Source: Actinomycetota bacterium (lineage in GTDB: Bacteria > Actinomycetota > Thermoleophilia > BMS3ABIN01). From it: a stretch of DNA of 46,778 nt. Below the pieces are notes generated by a model. It had not been told where the DNA came from, did no database searches, and worked only from the letters and a program-made list of their open reading frames with translations. The position numbers were made by a program, and so were the translations under genes. Below are positions 1 to 7,603 of this stretch, piece by piece. Location: positions 1-46,778 of the forward strand of contig JAMDDD010000019.1 of assembly GCA_023489275.1 (NCBI GenBank), written 5' to 3'. How positions within the stretch are numbered: the first letter of the stretch is position 1; every line of letters begins with the position of its first letter.

Positions 1-1490
1 ATCCGGGTGTCTCCCTCTTCGATCGTCACTTCAGCGATCGAAGAGTTCTCCACCGCCGCAATGAGTTCCTTGATATGGTTTACATCCATGTTTCCCCCGC
101 CAACCTCCTCCGCTTCCTGTTCCTGCGTCAGAAATACGTCATCTTCTACCCCGTGGCGGCGCTTCTGAAGGAACGACCTTGCCGCCGCGGGAAAAAGAGC
201 ATAGGTCAAAACATCTTCTTCGCTCCGCGCCAGGTCGCCAATTTCATCGGCATACCCGGCGACCGTCTCTTCGATCAAATCGGCGGGACGGCAGGTGATC
301 GGTTTCTGGGCGCCCAGAACCTTCCTGATTACGTCCTCGTTAACCGGACCCGGCGCTTGCCCGTACATTCCCATCAAATACGACTTCATCTCATCGGGCA
401 CAACCTGCCAGCGCTTCCCCGACAGAACGTTGAGCACAGCCTGGGTGCCGACTATCTGGCTCATGGGCGTCACCAGCGGCGGGTAGCCCACTTCAGCCCG
501 CACGGCGGAAATCTCGGTCAGCACCTCCGGCAGCCGATCGGCCGCATCCTGCTCCGCCAGCTGGCTCTCCAGGTTGGATATCATCCCGCCCGGAACCTGG
601 TGCGAATAAACCTGCATGTGCGTCAGCGACGTGACGCCCCGCGAGTAGCCGCCGCTGGTCCTGACCTCTTCAAAATACTTGGCAATTTCAAAAAGCGGGT
701 CAAGCTCCAGTCCCGTATCGAAGCGAGTTCCCTTTAGCGCCGTTACCATCATCTCCGTTGCCGGATTGGAGGAGCCAAACGCGAGCGGCACGGTAGCAGT
801 ATCAACCACGTCAGCGCCGGCTTCAATCGCCTTCAGGTATGTCATCGGCGCCAGGCCGCCGATATAATGGCAGTGCACCTGCAACGGCAGATCAATCTCG
901 GTTTTCAACCGCCTCACCAGCTGCTCGCAGTGGAACGGCGAAAGCAGCGCCGCCATATCCTTGATACAGATAGAGTCGGCGCCCATCTCGACAAATCTGG
1001 TCGCCGCCTCGAGGTAGTGGTCCAGCGTATGCACGGGACTGACCGTATAAGCCAGCGCCCCCTGAAAATGCCGTCCTGCTTCCTTGATTGCCTCCGCGGC
1101 CGCTTCCACGTTGCGCGTGTCGTTAAGAGCATCAAAGACCCGAAAGATGTCAATGCCGTTCTCGGCCGCATGGCGCACGAACCGGCGGACGATGTCATCC
1201 CCGTAGTGACGGTATCCCACCAGATTCTGCCCGCGGAGCAGCATCATCAGCGGCGTCTTCGGGCAGTGCATCTTCACTGTGCGCAGCCGCTCCCACGGAT
1301 TTTCTCCGAGAAACCGGACGCAGCTGTCAAAGGTGGTCCCGCCCCAAACCTCCAGCGAGTAGAATCCGATGTCGTCCATCTTCGCCAGGATGGGCAGCAT
1401 CTCGCCGGTGCGCATCCGGGAGGCCCACAGCGATTGCTGTCCGTCCCGCAACGTCGTGTCGGTGATGAGGACCCGCCGCGCCTTGACCAT
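1..1490 (-). CDS. Pyruvate carboxylase subunit B / oxaloacetate decarboxylase alpha-type carboxyltransferase, 3' end cut by window edge
   Basis: Read codon by codon, the frame is open from ATG 1490 to the edge (496 residues seen). The N-terminus holds the carboxyltransferase signature TDTTLRDGQQS, then GGTTFD, the metal-ligand region VHCHYIGG and the lysine segment FGSSNPATEMM, typical of the biotin-dependent pyruvate/oxaloacetate carboxyltransferase family. The enzyme would move CO2 between biotin and pyruvate. After a short Glu/Gly linker the protein continues without a stop into MDVNHIKELIAAVE, which resembles the N-terminus of acetyl-CoA carboxylase BCCP (AccB), so a C-terminal biotinyl domain probably lies beyond the window. 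An internal ATG at 89 is preceded by purine-rich GGAGGAGG and GGGGGA runs. The start lies 4 nt after the efp stop, so the two are probably cotranscribed. Decarboxylase pump versus carboxylase subunit cannot be decided here. Confidence 0.9.
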   Translation of the reverse strand, partial: MVKARRVLITDTTLRDGQQSLWASRMRTGEMLPILAKMDDIGFYSLEVWGGTTFDSCVRFLGENPWERLRTVKMHCPKTPLMMLLRGQNLVGYRHYGDDIVRRFVRHAAENGIDIFRVFDALNDTRNVEAAAEAIKEAGRHFQGALAYTVSPVHTLDHYLEAATRFVEMGADSICIKDMAALLSPFHCEQLVRRLKTEIDLPLQVHCHYIGGLAPMTYLKAIEAGADVVDTATVPLAFGSSNPATEMMVTALKGTRFDTGLELDPLFEIAKYFEEVRTSGGYSRGVTSLTHMQVYSHQVPGGMISNLESQLAEQDAADRLPEVLTEISAVRAEVGYPPLVTPMSQIVGTQAVLNVLSGKRWQVVPDEMKSYLMGMYGQAPGPVNEDVIRKVLGAQKPITCRPADLIEETVAGYADEIGDLARSEEDVLTYALFPAAARSFLQKRRHGVEDDVFLTQEQEAEEVGGGNMDVNHIKELIAAVENSSIAEVTIEEGDTR

Positions 1491-1494
1491 GGTC

Positions 1495-2058
1495 CTAGCC
1501 GCTTACCCGCTCGACGTATTCACCGTTTCTGGTATCAATCTTTACCACTTCTCCAACCTTGATAAACAGGGGAACCGAGACGACAGCGCCTGTCTCCACT
1601 GTGGCAGGTTTGGATCCGCCGCTGACGGTGTCTCCCTTGACACCCGGCTGCGTATCCGTAACTGCCAGCTCGACGAATATCGGCGGCACCACCGAGGCGG
1701 GCTTGCCGTCGATGCTGAGCAGCTCCACGTCCACGTTTTCCTTGACAAACTTGAGCGAATCTCCGACCAGCGGCAGCGGCAGCGACACCTGCTCGTAACT
1801 GTCATTGTCCATCAGGACGACCTCATCCGGAGTTGAGTACAGGTAAAGCATTTTCTTGCTTTCGGTGCGCACGCGGCGGAATTTCTCGCCCGCCCGGAAG
1901 GTGCGGTCGATAACGGCGCCGGTGGCCATGTTCTTCAGCTTTGTCCGGACAAAGGCGCTCCCCTTGCCGGGTTTGACATGCTGAAATTCCACGATGGTAA
2001 ACAGCTGCCCTTCCACCTCGATGCCCATGCCATTTTTAAAATCGTTTGTCGATACCAA
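1495..2058 (-). CDS. efp: Translation elongation factor P
   Basis: A 187-residue protein of normal EF-P length, with a KOW-like N-terminal domain and two OB domains. EF-P binds the ribosome between the P and E sites and relieves stalling at polyproline stretches. The loop KPGKGSAF carries Lys32, the position that is modified in many bacteria. No modification gene is in view. The chosen start is TTG at 2058: it gives the family-typical N-terminus (STNDFKNG) and has GGAGG four bases upstream, slightly close. pepQ lies upstream and the carboxyltransferase gene starts 4 nt downstream. Polyproline-rich proteins in the window (the PilM tail, for example) would be natural clients; that is inference. 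Confidence 0.96.
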   Translation of the reverse strand: MVSTNDFKNGMGIEVEGQLFTIVEFQHVKPGKGSAFVRTKLKNMATGAVIDRTFRAGEKFRRVRTESKKMLYLYSTPDEVVLMDNDSYEQVSLPLPLVGDSLKFVKENVDVELLSIDGKPASVVPPIFVELAVTDTQPGVKGDTVSGGSKPATVETGAVVSVPLFIKVGEVVKIDTRNGEYVERVSG

Positions 2059-2070
2059 AATTCCTCCGTA

Positions 2071-2253
2071 TTAACATTTAACTCCGCGCCGCGGCAGCAG
2101 ACCGGCTGCCAGCGGCACCGCAAACCGGATACCAATTGCAAACAGTTTCCATAAACCGGTCACGCAAGCAAACCAGGCAAGCAGGCATCTCATTCCGGGC
2201 AAAGCGAAGGATCTGCTCTTTTTAGCAGATTCCCCGGTGGCTCCCGCTCCCAT
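2071..2253 (-). CDS. Possible small membrane protein, 60 aa
   Basis: A short frame from ATG 2253 to TAA 2071, ending 12 nt before the efp start. A polar, basic N-terminal third (KKSRS) is followed by a hydrophobic stretch at about residues 22–53 (LLAWFACVTGLW and IRFAVPLAAG) and a basic end (RRGVKC), as in a small membrane protein with positive flanks. The Shine-Dalgarno is weak (AGG 5 nt before ATG). I recognise no family. In its favour are its position directly before efp, on the same strand, and a plausible amino acid composition. Against it are the poor ribosome binding site and the ease with which GC-rich DNA yields frames of this size. Confidence 0.35.
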   Translation of the reverse strand: MGAGATGESAKKSRSFALPGMRCLLAWFACVTGLWKLFAIGIRFAVPLAAGLLPRRGVKC

Positions 2254-2538
2254 GGCCTAACAGGTCCCGATATCTACCTGAGCAGGTTTTATAATCAGAT
2301 GCCAAAAAATAATTATATAGCACTTCCCAAAGGTTTGGCGGCTGCGCCGCTATAGTGAAACGTACAGGGGCCCGACGGCGTCGCCAGCGAAGACCCGGAT
2401 TTCATGAGCGAAGTCCCCGGGCGCGGAGCAGACCGCCGGGGCTGCGAAGCTGACGCGAATCTGATCGGAGAATGCGCGGCCAGTCCCCGCAAGTCGAGGT
2501 CAACGCGGGCTTCATTTTTAATCCGGTAAACTCTTCGC
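2254..2538 (-). other. 285-bp gap between pepQ and efp with a GC-rich fold-back tract and a possible -10 box
   Basis: I see no convincing gene here. On the minus strand TATAAT occurs near 2313–2318 without a good -35 box; it could serve the small protein gene and efp. From about 2341 to 2520 the DNA is very GC-rich and can fold on itself: CCCCGG and CCGGGG arms enclose an inner CGG/CCG pair. The hexamer GCGAAG recurs three times in the plus orientation. It resembles a dispersed repeat or structured RNA more than decayed coding sequence, but only one copy is in the window. Confidence 0.4.
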
Positions 2539-3597
2539 TTATCTGAGCACGATCAGCTCGTCGGGAAACCGGGTAAGCGGCCGGGCGCCGTTCTTGCCCA
2601 CCAGCACCGTATCCTCGATCCGCACCCCGCCGCGGCTCTCGAGATAAATTCCCGGTTCGACCGTGACCGTCATGCCTTCCTGAAGGATGTCCCCGGACCG
2701 CGAAGAAAGCACCGGACCTTCATGGGGCTCCAGGCCAACGCCGTGCCCCAGCGAATGACCGAAATTGGCGGCATAGCCCCGATCGGCGATATGGCTGCGC
2801 GCCACTGAGTCAATGCCCGCGCCGCTGGCGCCCGGCGACACCGCCGCCATCGCCTGCCGTCGCGCCTCCTTGACAATCCGGTAAATATCCATCAATTCTT
2901 GCGGCAGCCGGCCGGTGGCAAAAGTACGGGTTTCATCGGAGCAGTAGCCATTGACGGAGGCGCCCAGATCTACCACCAGCAACTCGCCAGGCTTGATTAC
3001 CTTCGGGGAGGCGACGCCATGCGGCATTGCCGACCTCGGACCGGAAGCCGCGATCACCGGGAACGGCAGCGGACCGGAGCCGGCTTGCCGCATCACCGAT
3101 TCCAGCATCCAGGCGATCTCAGCTTCGGTCTTTCCCGTCACCCTGGACTTTACCAGCTGCTCAAAAGCGGTGTCGGCGATGGCGCAGGCGCGGCGAATCA
3201 ACCGCTGCTCTCCGGCGCTCTTGATCGTCCGGAGCCTCTCAACGGCGCCGCCGGCGTCTTTCAGCCGGACCCCTTTGAGCGACCTCCGGAGCCTGGCAAA
3301 CTGCCGCTGGCTGATCCACTGGCCTTCAAAACCAAGCATTCCCGGCTTCAGGCGGCGGCTGATGTGCGAGACGGCTCCTTCGAGCGCCGGCCCACCGGTG
3401 ATGTGAATCTTGAAGCCCTTCCTTACCTCGCTCGCCGACTGGGCGCGGTAACGAAAGTCAGTGAAGAAAAGTTGCTGCCTGGCGCTCAGAAAAACACAGC
3501 CTGCCGAGCCGGTAAAACCTGTCAGATAACGGATATTGGGCAGATGCGTAACCAGCAGTGAATCGGTCCGGGCCTCTCTCAGCGCTTCATGTTTCAA
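2539..3597 (-). CDS. pepQ: Xaa-Pro aminopeptidase/dipeptidase, M24 metallopeptidase family
   Basis: The product is a cytoplasmic aminopeptidase cutting X-Pro bonds, 352 residues from the chosen start, the usual length. The N-terminal creatinase-like domain begins with the common NIRYLTGFTGSAG segment. The C-terminal pita-bread domain shows all five metal ligands: Asp in VVDLGASVNG, Asp in CSDETRTF, His in GHSLGHGVGL, and Glu in VEPGIY and GVRIEDT. A longer frame exists upstream, but TTG at 3597 has a perfect GGAGG six bases before it and gives the expected N-terminus, at the cost of an 11-nt overlap with the aroQ end. pepQ often sits between aroQ and efp in Gram-positives. pepP and pepQ cannot be separated from sequence alone. 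Confidence 0.92.
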   Translation of the reverse strand: MKHEALREARTDSLLVTHLPNIRYLTGFTGSAGCVFLSARQQLFFTDFRYRAQSASEVRKGFKIHITGGPALEGAVSHISRRLKPGMLGFEGQWISQRQFARLRRSLKGVRLKDAGGAVERLRTIKSAGEQRLIRRACAIADTAFEQLVKSRVTGKTEAEIAWMLESVMRQAGSGPLPFPVIAASGPRSAMPHGVASPKVIKPGELLVVDLGASVNGYCSDETRTFATGRLPQELMDIYRIVKEARRQAMAAVSPGASGAGIDSVARSHIADRGYAANFGHSLGHGVGLEPHEGPVLSSRSGDILQEGMTVTVEPGIYLESRGGVRIEDTVLVGKNGARPLTRFPDELIVLR

Positions 3598-4057
3598 GCT
3601 TGCCCTCCGGCCCTGCGGTCCTTTCCGCCAGCCAGCTGACTGCCTCGAGATAGCCCTCGGTTCCCTTTCCGGAAATTGTGCGGTCACAGACATCGCTAAT
3701 TACGGAGCGGCGGCGCCATTCCTCCTGACGATGGGCTACGTCGGAAAGGTGCACCTCCACTACCGGCGACCGGACCAGTTCCAGGGCATCGTGGATGGCG
3801 TAGCTGTAATGCGTCCATGCTCCCGGGTTGATGATCACGGCGGCGGCGCTCAGTCTCAGCTTCTGGATCTGTTCCACCAGCTCTCCTTCGTGATTGGTTT
3901 GAAAACAGAGGCAGGCCGAAAACCCGCTGCGCGCGGCGTGCTCCTTGACCAGCGTTTCCAGCTCCGTCAGCGTCTGACGGCCATAATGAGCCGGGTCCCG
4001 CTCCCCCAGCATGTTCAGGTTGCATCCGTGTAAAACGGCAAGCAGCCGCTCACTCAT
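3587..4057 (-). CDS. aroQ: Type II 3-dehydroquinate dehydratase
   Basis: Third shikimate step: 3-dehydroquinate to 3-dehydroshikimate. The protein has 156 residues, close to the family norm of about 150, and forms a dodecamer in known members. Visible motifs are HGCNLNMLGERD with the lid tyrosine in HYG, FQTNHEGELV, INPGAWTHYSYAI and VEVHLSD, which together hold the conserved active-site Asn, Arg, Tyr, Glu and His. The usual HGPNLN reads HGCNLN and PGAYTH reads PGAWTH, both mild substitutions. ATG 4057 has GGAGG six bases upstream inside the aroB end and sits one base after the aroB stop, so translational coupling is likely. An ATG 60 nt upstream lies inside aroB and looks spurious. Confidence 0.95.
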   Translation of the reverse strand: MSERLLAVLHGCNLNMLGERDPAHYGRQTLTELETLVKEHAARSGFSACLCFQTNHEGELVEQIQKLRLSAAAVIINPGAWTHYSYAIHDALELVRSPVVEVHLSDVAHRQEEWRRRSVISDVCDRTISGKGTEGYLEAVSWLAERTAGPEGKLET

Positions 4058-4058
4058 C

Positions 4059-5150
4059 TCACGCCTCCGCCGCCAGTCGCTCAACTTCCCGCCTGAGCAT
4101 CCCGGCTTCAACATCACAATTAATCACCGGCTCTCCCAGGCGGCGTAAGAGGACCATGTTAGCCGACAGGTCGTCTGCCTTCTTGTCGCTTGCCATGGCG
4201 TCGATAACCTGCGCCGGCTTGATCCCCTCGATTCTCACCGGCAGCCCCAGCAGCTTAAGCAACGTCTCCAGCCGCTCCGGGTATTCGCCGGGCAGCTGCA
4301 AGACCTGGACAGACAGCCGTACCGCCGCCAGCAGTCCCAGGGCCACGGCCTGGCCGTGAGAGTAAAGCTCGAACCGTCCGGCGGCTTCAATACCATGGCC
4401 GACGGAGTGACCCAGGTTAAGCACCGCCCGCCGGCCAAAGTCGCGCTCATCCTCAGAAACCACCCTCAGCTTGTATTCAATGCAGCGCCGGATGACCGGC
4501 TCGACATAGGCCAGATTCAGAGAGAGAAACTCATCATGGCTCATTTCAAAGTTGGCAAAAAAATCTTCCCCGGAGATCAGGCAGTATTTCACGACCTCAG
4601 CCAGCCCCTCAACCAGCTGGCTCCGGGGCAGCGTCTTTAACAATGAAGGATCCGTGATCACCATGTCCGGCTGGTAAAAAGTGCCGACGAAGTTCTTGGC
4701 CTCAGGAATGTTCACCCCCACCTTGCCGCCAACACTGCTGTCAACCTGCGCCAGCAGCGATGTCGGCACCTGAATCAGTTTGATCCCCCGCATGTACGTG
4801 CTGGCGACAAATCCCGCCAGATCCCCAACAACGCCGCCGCCCAGCGCGCAGACCGCATCCCGGCGGCGCGTTTTAAGGGCAAACAGCCGGGAATACAGCC
4901 CGGTCGTATTTTCCAGGCTCTTGGCGGTTTCACCGGCCTCAACAATCACGGACTGGACGGAAGCGCCGCTGGCGGCGAAAGACTGCGCCAGGGAGCTGAG
5001 ATGAAGTCCGGCGACGTTGCTGTCCGTGATGATGACAACCTTGCCTTCGTTTCCCAAGGAGCGCCACAACCTGCCGGCGCCTGCCATGGCGCCGGCGCTC
5101 AGGAACACGGGGTACTCCTTGCTCCGCGTATTTGCCAACAGCTGGATCAA
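4059..5150 (-). CDS. aroB: 3-dehydroquinate synthase
   Basis: Second shikimate step: DAHP to 3-dehydroquinate, using NAD+ and a divalent metal. At 363 residues it has full family length. Seen are the NAD-binding GGGVVGDLAGFVAS, the substrate loop PTSLLAQVDSSVGGKVGVN, the metal-ligand glutamate region (EGLAEVVKY) and the metal histidines in NLGHSVGHGIE and, later, SHGQAVALG. The start is TTG 5150, overlapping the aroK stop as TTGA, with a GAGGGAGA purine run directly upstream. It is followed after one base by aroQ. The tight packing of aroC, aroK, aroB and aroQ points to a single transcript with coupled translation. Confidence 0.95.
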   Translation of the reverse strand: MIQLLANTRSKEYPVFLSAGAMAGAGRLWRSLGNEGKVVIITDSNVAGLHLSSLAQSFAASGASVQSVIVEAGETAKSLENTTGLYSRLFALKTRRRDAVCALGGGVVGDLAGFVASTYMRGIKLIQVPTSLLAQVDSSVGGKVGVNIPEAKNFVGTFYQPDMVITDPSLLKTLPRSQLVEGLAEVVKYCLISGEDFFANFEMSHDEFLSLNLAYVEPVIRRCIEYKLRVVSEDERDFGRRAVLNLGHSVGHGIEAAGRFELYSHGQAVALGLLAAVRLSVQVLQLPGEYPERLETLLKLLGLPVRIEGIKPAQVIDAMASDKKADDLSANMVLLRRLGEPVINCDVEAGMLRREVERLAAEA

Positions 5151-5671
5151 TCTCCCTCTCCAGCTCCGATAATCATGGCGACGGCATCGGACACTTCCCT
5201 GATTTCCTTTCCGCGAGTGTCAATCACATAACCAGCAAGCTGGCGGTAAAGCTCCTGCCTATCCTCAAACAACCGCCGGAAGCTGTCCAGGTCCCCGGCC
5301 AGCGGCCGCGTGCCGCCGCCGGCCCGCTTAAAAGCCGTTTCCAGGTCCTCGTCGAGCATTATCACCAGAGGCTCATGGCGGAGACGGCGGGCAATCTCCG
5401 GCACCGTGACGGCGCCGCCCCCCAGGGAGACTACGGTTCCCTCGCGCGAAGACGCCGCCTTATCCAGCAAACCGGTAACGACCGCAGCTTCAGCGGTGCG
5501 AAAGGTATCCTCGCCGTGCTTCTCAAACACCTCCGCAACCGGCATGCCCATCCGCTTCTCGATCTGGATGTCAGCGTCAAAAAAATTCCAGCCGAGCCCC
5601 CGGGCCAGATAGCTTCCGACTGCCGACTTGCCGGTGCCCATGAAACCGATCAGGATGACTGTCGAGGCCAA
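5147..5671 (-). CDS. aroK: Shikimate kinase
   Basis: Phosphorylates shikimate at O3 with ATP. The protein has 174 residues, the usual size for a single-domain shikimate kinase. Motifs: P-loop GFMGTGKS at residues 9–16, the shikimate-binding Asp in FDADI, GEDTFRTAE (matching GExxFRxxE with the binding arginine), SLGGGAV, and the lid region RPLAGD followed by an RxxLY element. The start is TTG 5671 with AAGGA a few bases upstream, giving a 22-nt overlap with the end of aroC. Its place between aroC and aroB is a common Gram-positive arrangement. Confidence 0.95.
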   Translation of the reverse strand: MASTVILIGFMGTGKSAVGSYLARGLGWNFFDADIQIEKRMGMPVAEVFEKHGEDTFRTAEAAVVTGLLDKAASSREGTVVSLGGGAVTVPEIARRLRHEPLVIMLDEDLETAFKRAGGGTRPLAGDLDSFRRLFEDRQELYRQLAGYVIDTRGKEIREVSDAVAMIIGAGEGD

Positions 5672-6831
5672 CTTTCCTTCAGCCTCCTCTGATAGGACTC
5701 ATATGACCGCCTGACATCTTCGATATTGTCGCCGCCAAACTTTGCCAGCATCGCATCGGCAAGAACGATCGCCACCATTGCTTCTCCCACCACGGCAGCG
5801 GCCGGCACCGCGCAGACGTCGCTTCTTTCTTTCAGCGCGGGCGCCGCGGCGCCGCTTGATATATCGACTGATTTTAGGGGCTTTGTCAGAGTGGGAATCG
5901 GCTTCATCGCCGCCCGCACAACCACCGGCTCACCGGTGGTCATCCCCCCCTCGAGGCCCCCGGCCCGGTTGGTGTGACGGAAAAAACCGCCCTCATTATT
6001 GAAGAAAATCTCGTCGTGGACCTGCGAACCACGCTTGCCGGCAGTGGCAAAGCCGCCGCCGACCTCCACACCTTTTATCGCCGGAATGCTCATGATGGCC
6101 CCTGCCAGCCTTCCCCCCAGCCGCTCCGGACCCGATGCGCAAGATCCAAGGCCCGGCGCGGCGCCAAACGCCATGACCTCAAAAACACCGCCCAGGGAAT
6201 CTCCCTCCCTGCCGGCCTTGCCGATCAGGGCCTTCATTGTTTTTTCCCTGGCGGCGTCAAGCGTTCGCAATGGCGAGCTGTCAACTTTCTTAAAGTCGTG
6301 CACGGTCAAGGTCCGGCGCCGGCCTGCTTTCACGTTGCCGATCTGGACGACATGACTAAACACCTGAACTCCGAACTCACCGAGCAGCCTGCGGGCGATC
6401 GCGCCCACAGCCACCCGCGCCGCCGTTTCTCTGGCGCTGGCCCGCTCCAGCACGCTGCGAATATCGTCCAGGCCATATTTCAGCAAACCAGCCAGATCGG
6501 CGTGTCCCGGCCGGGGGACGGTTACGGGCGGCTCTTCAGGGCCGGTAACCGGAGCCGCCCCCATCGTCCGCCGCCAGGTCTTCCAGTCTGAATTGACAAT
6601 CCGGAGGCCGATCGGGCTGCCCAGCGTCACTCCGTGACGAACGCCGCTGGTAATATTTGCCCGGTCAGTTTCGATCCTCATCCGCCCGCCGCGCCCGTAG
6701 CCCAGCTGCCGCCGCGCCAGATCTTTATCAATGTCGCGGGCCTGCAGATGCAGGCCCGCGGGAATTCCTTCGACGATAGCCATCAGCTCGGGCCCGTGAG
6801 ATTCTCCGGATGTCATATAACAAAGAGGCAT
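5650..6831 (-). CDS. aroC: Chorismate synthase
   Basis: Last step of the shikimate pathway: EPSP to chorismate, requiring reduced FMN. The 393 residues are standard. Recognisable blocks are SGESHG near the N-terminus, YGRGGRM, RPGHADLAGLLKYG, DIRSVLERASARETAARVA and, later, GGMTTGEPVVVR. The start is ATG 6831 (MPLCYMTSG). A second ATG at 6816 would give the more typical MTSGESHG start, and neither has a clear Shine-Dalgarno. It heads the aro cluster and is separated from the pil genes by 120 bp that include a heptad repeat. A TTGACA box (minus strand, 6900–6905) could be part of its promoter, without a good -10 partner. Confidence 0.95.
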   Translation of the reverse strand: MPLCYMTSGESHGPELMAIVEGIPAGLHLQARDIDKDLARRQLGYGRGGRMRIETDRANITSGVRHGVTLGSPIGLRIVNSDWKTWRRTMGAAPVTGPEEPPVTVPRPGHADLAGLLKYGLDDIRSVLERASARETAARVAVGAIARRLLGEFGVQVFSHVVQIGNVKAGRRRTLTVHDFKKVDSSPLRTLDAAREKTMKALIGKAGREGDSLGGVFEVMAFGAAPGLGSCASGPERLGGRLAGAIMSIPAIKGVEVGGGFATAGKRGSQVHDEIFFNNEGGFFRHTNRAGGLEGGMTTGEPVVVRAAMKPIPTLTKPLKSVDISSGAAAPALKERSDVCAVPAAAVVGEAMVAIVLADAMLAKFGGDNIEDVRRSYESYQRRLKESWPRQSS

Positions 6832-6838
6832 TAAAAAA

Positions 6839-6859
6839 GATGCTGGATCCTGGATTTTG
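6839..6859 (-). repeat. Degenerate 7-bp tandem repeat, 3 units, upstream of aroC
   Basis: On the plus strand the units are GATGCTG, GATCCTG and GATTTTG, read without gaps. The reverse complement (CAGNATC-type) matches the units found between dnaJ and hrcA. It lies within 10 bp of the aroC start and belongs to the family of intergenic heptads described in the findings. Confidence 0.6.
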
Positions 6860-6861
6860 GC

Positions 6862-6880
6862 TAAAGAAAAAAGAGCTTCT
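6862..6880 (-). terminator. Weak candidate terminator after the pil genes
   Basis: On the minus strand AAGAG-AAG-CTCTT forms a 5-bp stem followed at once by a run of six T, then CTTT. It lies about 75 nt after the last pil-cluster gene and before aroC. The stem is short and AT-rich, so efficiency is doubtful. Confidence 0.25.
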
Positions 6881-6951
6881 CTTAAAAAACTTGCAGAGCT
6901 GTCAAAAATGATTGTTTATTTTGCGGTCCAGCGGTGCAAAATCCGTTTACG

Positions 6952-7563
6952 TTATTTACCATTGCCATATGTTACCTGGCCGCCGGTGGAGGAGCCGGAA
7001 GTTAAGCTCGAAGTCCCGCCTGCAGGCGTGCCCGTTCCAGTCGAGCCGGTTGCCGAACCTGAGGTTCCCCCGCTCGTCCCGCCGCCGGAGCCGGAGCTGC
7101 CGGAGCTGCCACTTGTTCCGGTATTTCCTCCCGTAGACGCGGACGTCCCGGATGTTCCTCCGGAGGCAGAAGGTGTAGAACCGGCCGGCGCCGATCCCGC
7201 AGGCGCTGCTGCCGCCCCAGAGCCGTTGTCAACCTGCTGTATCCATGGATCCTTGCGCGTAAACACGCTTGACCACATCGTCGCCGCGCTGGTACTGCTT
7301 GACGATGAAGACGGTTCCGACTGAGCGCTATTTGAGGATGAAGAGGATGAGCCGGAAGCCCCTCCCGGCGTGGACGGGCTGGTAACGGGCACCATGGCGT
7401 TCGTTCCTGAATTGGGGGGCTGACCGGACTGGCCGCATGACAGGGCCATCGTGACCGATATCGTCAGCAGCACAGCCGCGGCCGCCGCGGCCAGCAACGG
7501 CGCCTGCCTGAAATCGTCCAGCCTTCCCAGAAAATTATCGATTGTCTCGCTAACTTTACTCAT
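6952..7563 (-). CDS. Membrane-anchored Ser/Gly/Thr-rich protein in the PilP position
   Basis: This 203-residue protein has a basic/polar N-terminus, one transmembrane segment at about residues 22–42 ending in SCGQ, and a long low-complexity tail of Ser, Gly, Thr, Ala and Pro. The only ordered-looking island is at about residues 92–112 (SSVFTRKDPWIQQV). In type IV pilus operons the gene after pilO is usually pilP, whose product is membrane-anchored by its N-terminus and carries a short conserved RDPF-like element after a flexible linker. Position, topology and the KDPW element suggest a highly diverged functional counterpart, but I do not recognise the family. The start ATG 7563 lies 40 nt after pilO. 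The cysteine after the membrane span is too far in for a standard lipobox. Confidence 0.65.
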   Translation of the reverse strand: MSKVSETIDNFLGRLDDFRQAPLLAAAAAAVLLTISVTMALSCGQSGQPPNSGTNAMVPVTSPSTPGGASGSSSSSSNSAQSEPSSSSSSTSAATMWSSVFTRKDPWIQQVDNGSGAAAAPAGSAPAGSTPSASGGTSGTSASTGGNTGTSGSSGSSGSGGGTSGGTSGSATGSTGTGTPAGGTSSLTSGSSTGGQVTYGNGK

Positions 7564-7603
7564 CGGTTATCCCAATTCTTTGTTATCGCCAATGTGTGCC
7601 GGC

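Noticed and set aside
1-89. Separate accB (biotin carboxyl carrier) gene starting at 89
   Set aside because: The frame is continuous with the upstream carboxyltransferase with no stop between, so it is described as one gene with a possible internal start.
2211-2230. Hairpin ATCTGCT/AGCAGAT as a terminator
   Set aside because: It is a 7-bp inverted repeat with no T-run after it on either strand, and it lies inside the possible 60-codon gene.
6857-7324. Plus-strand Pro/Val/Glu-rich frame opposite the PilP-like gene
   Set aside because: It is the antisense reading of Ser/Gly/Thr-rich codons; no ribosome binding site or family match, and all neighbours are on the minus strand.
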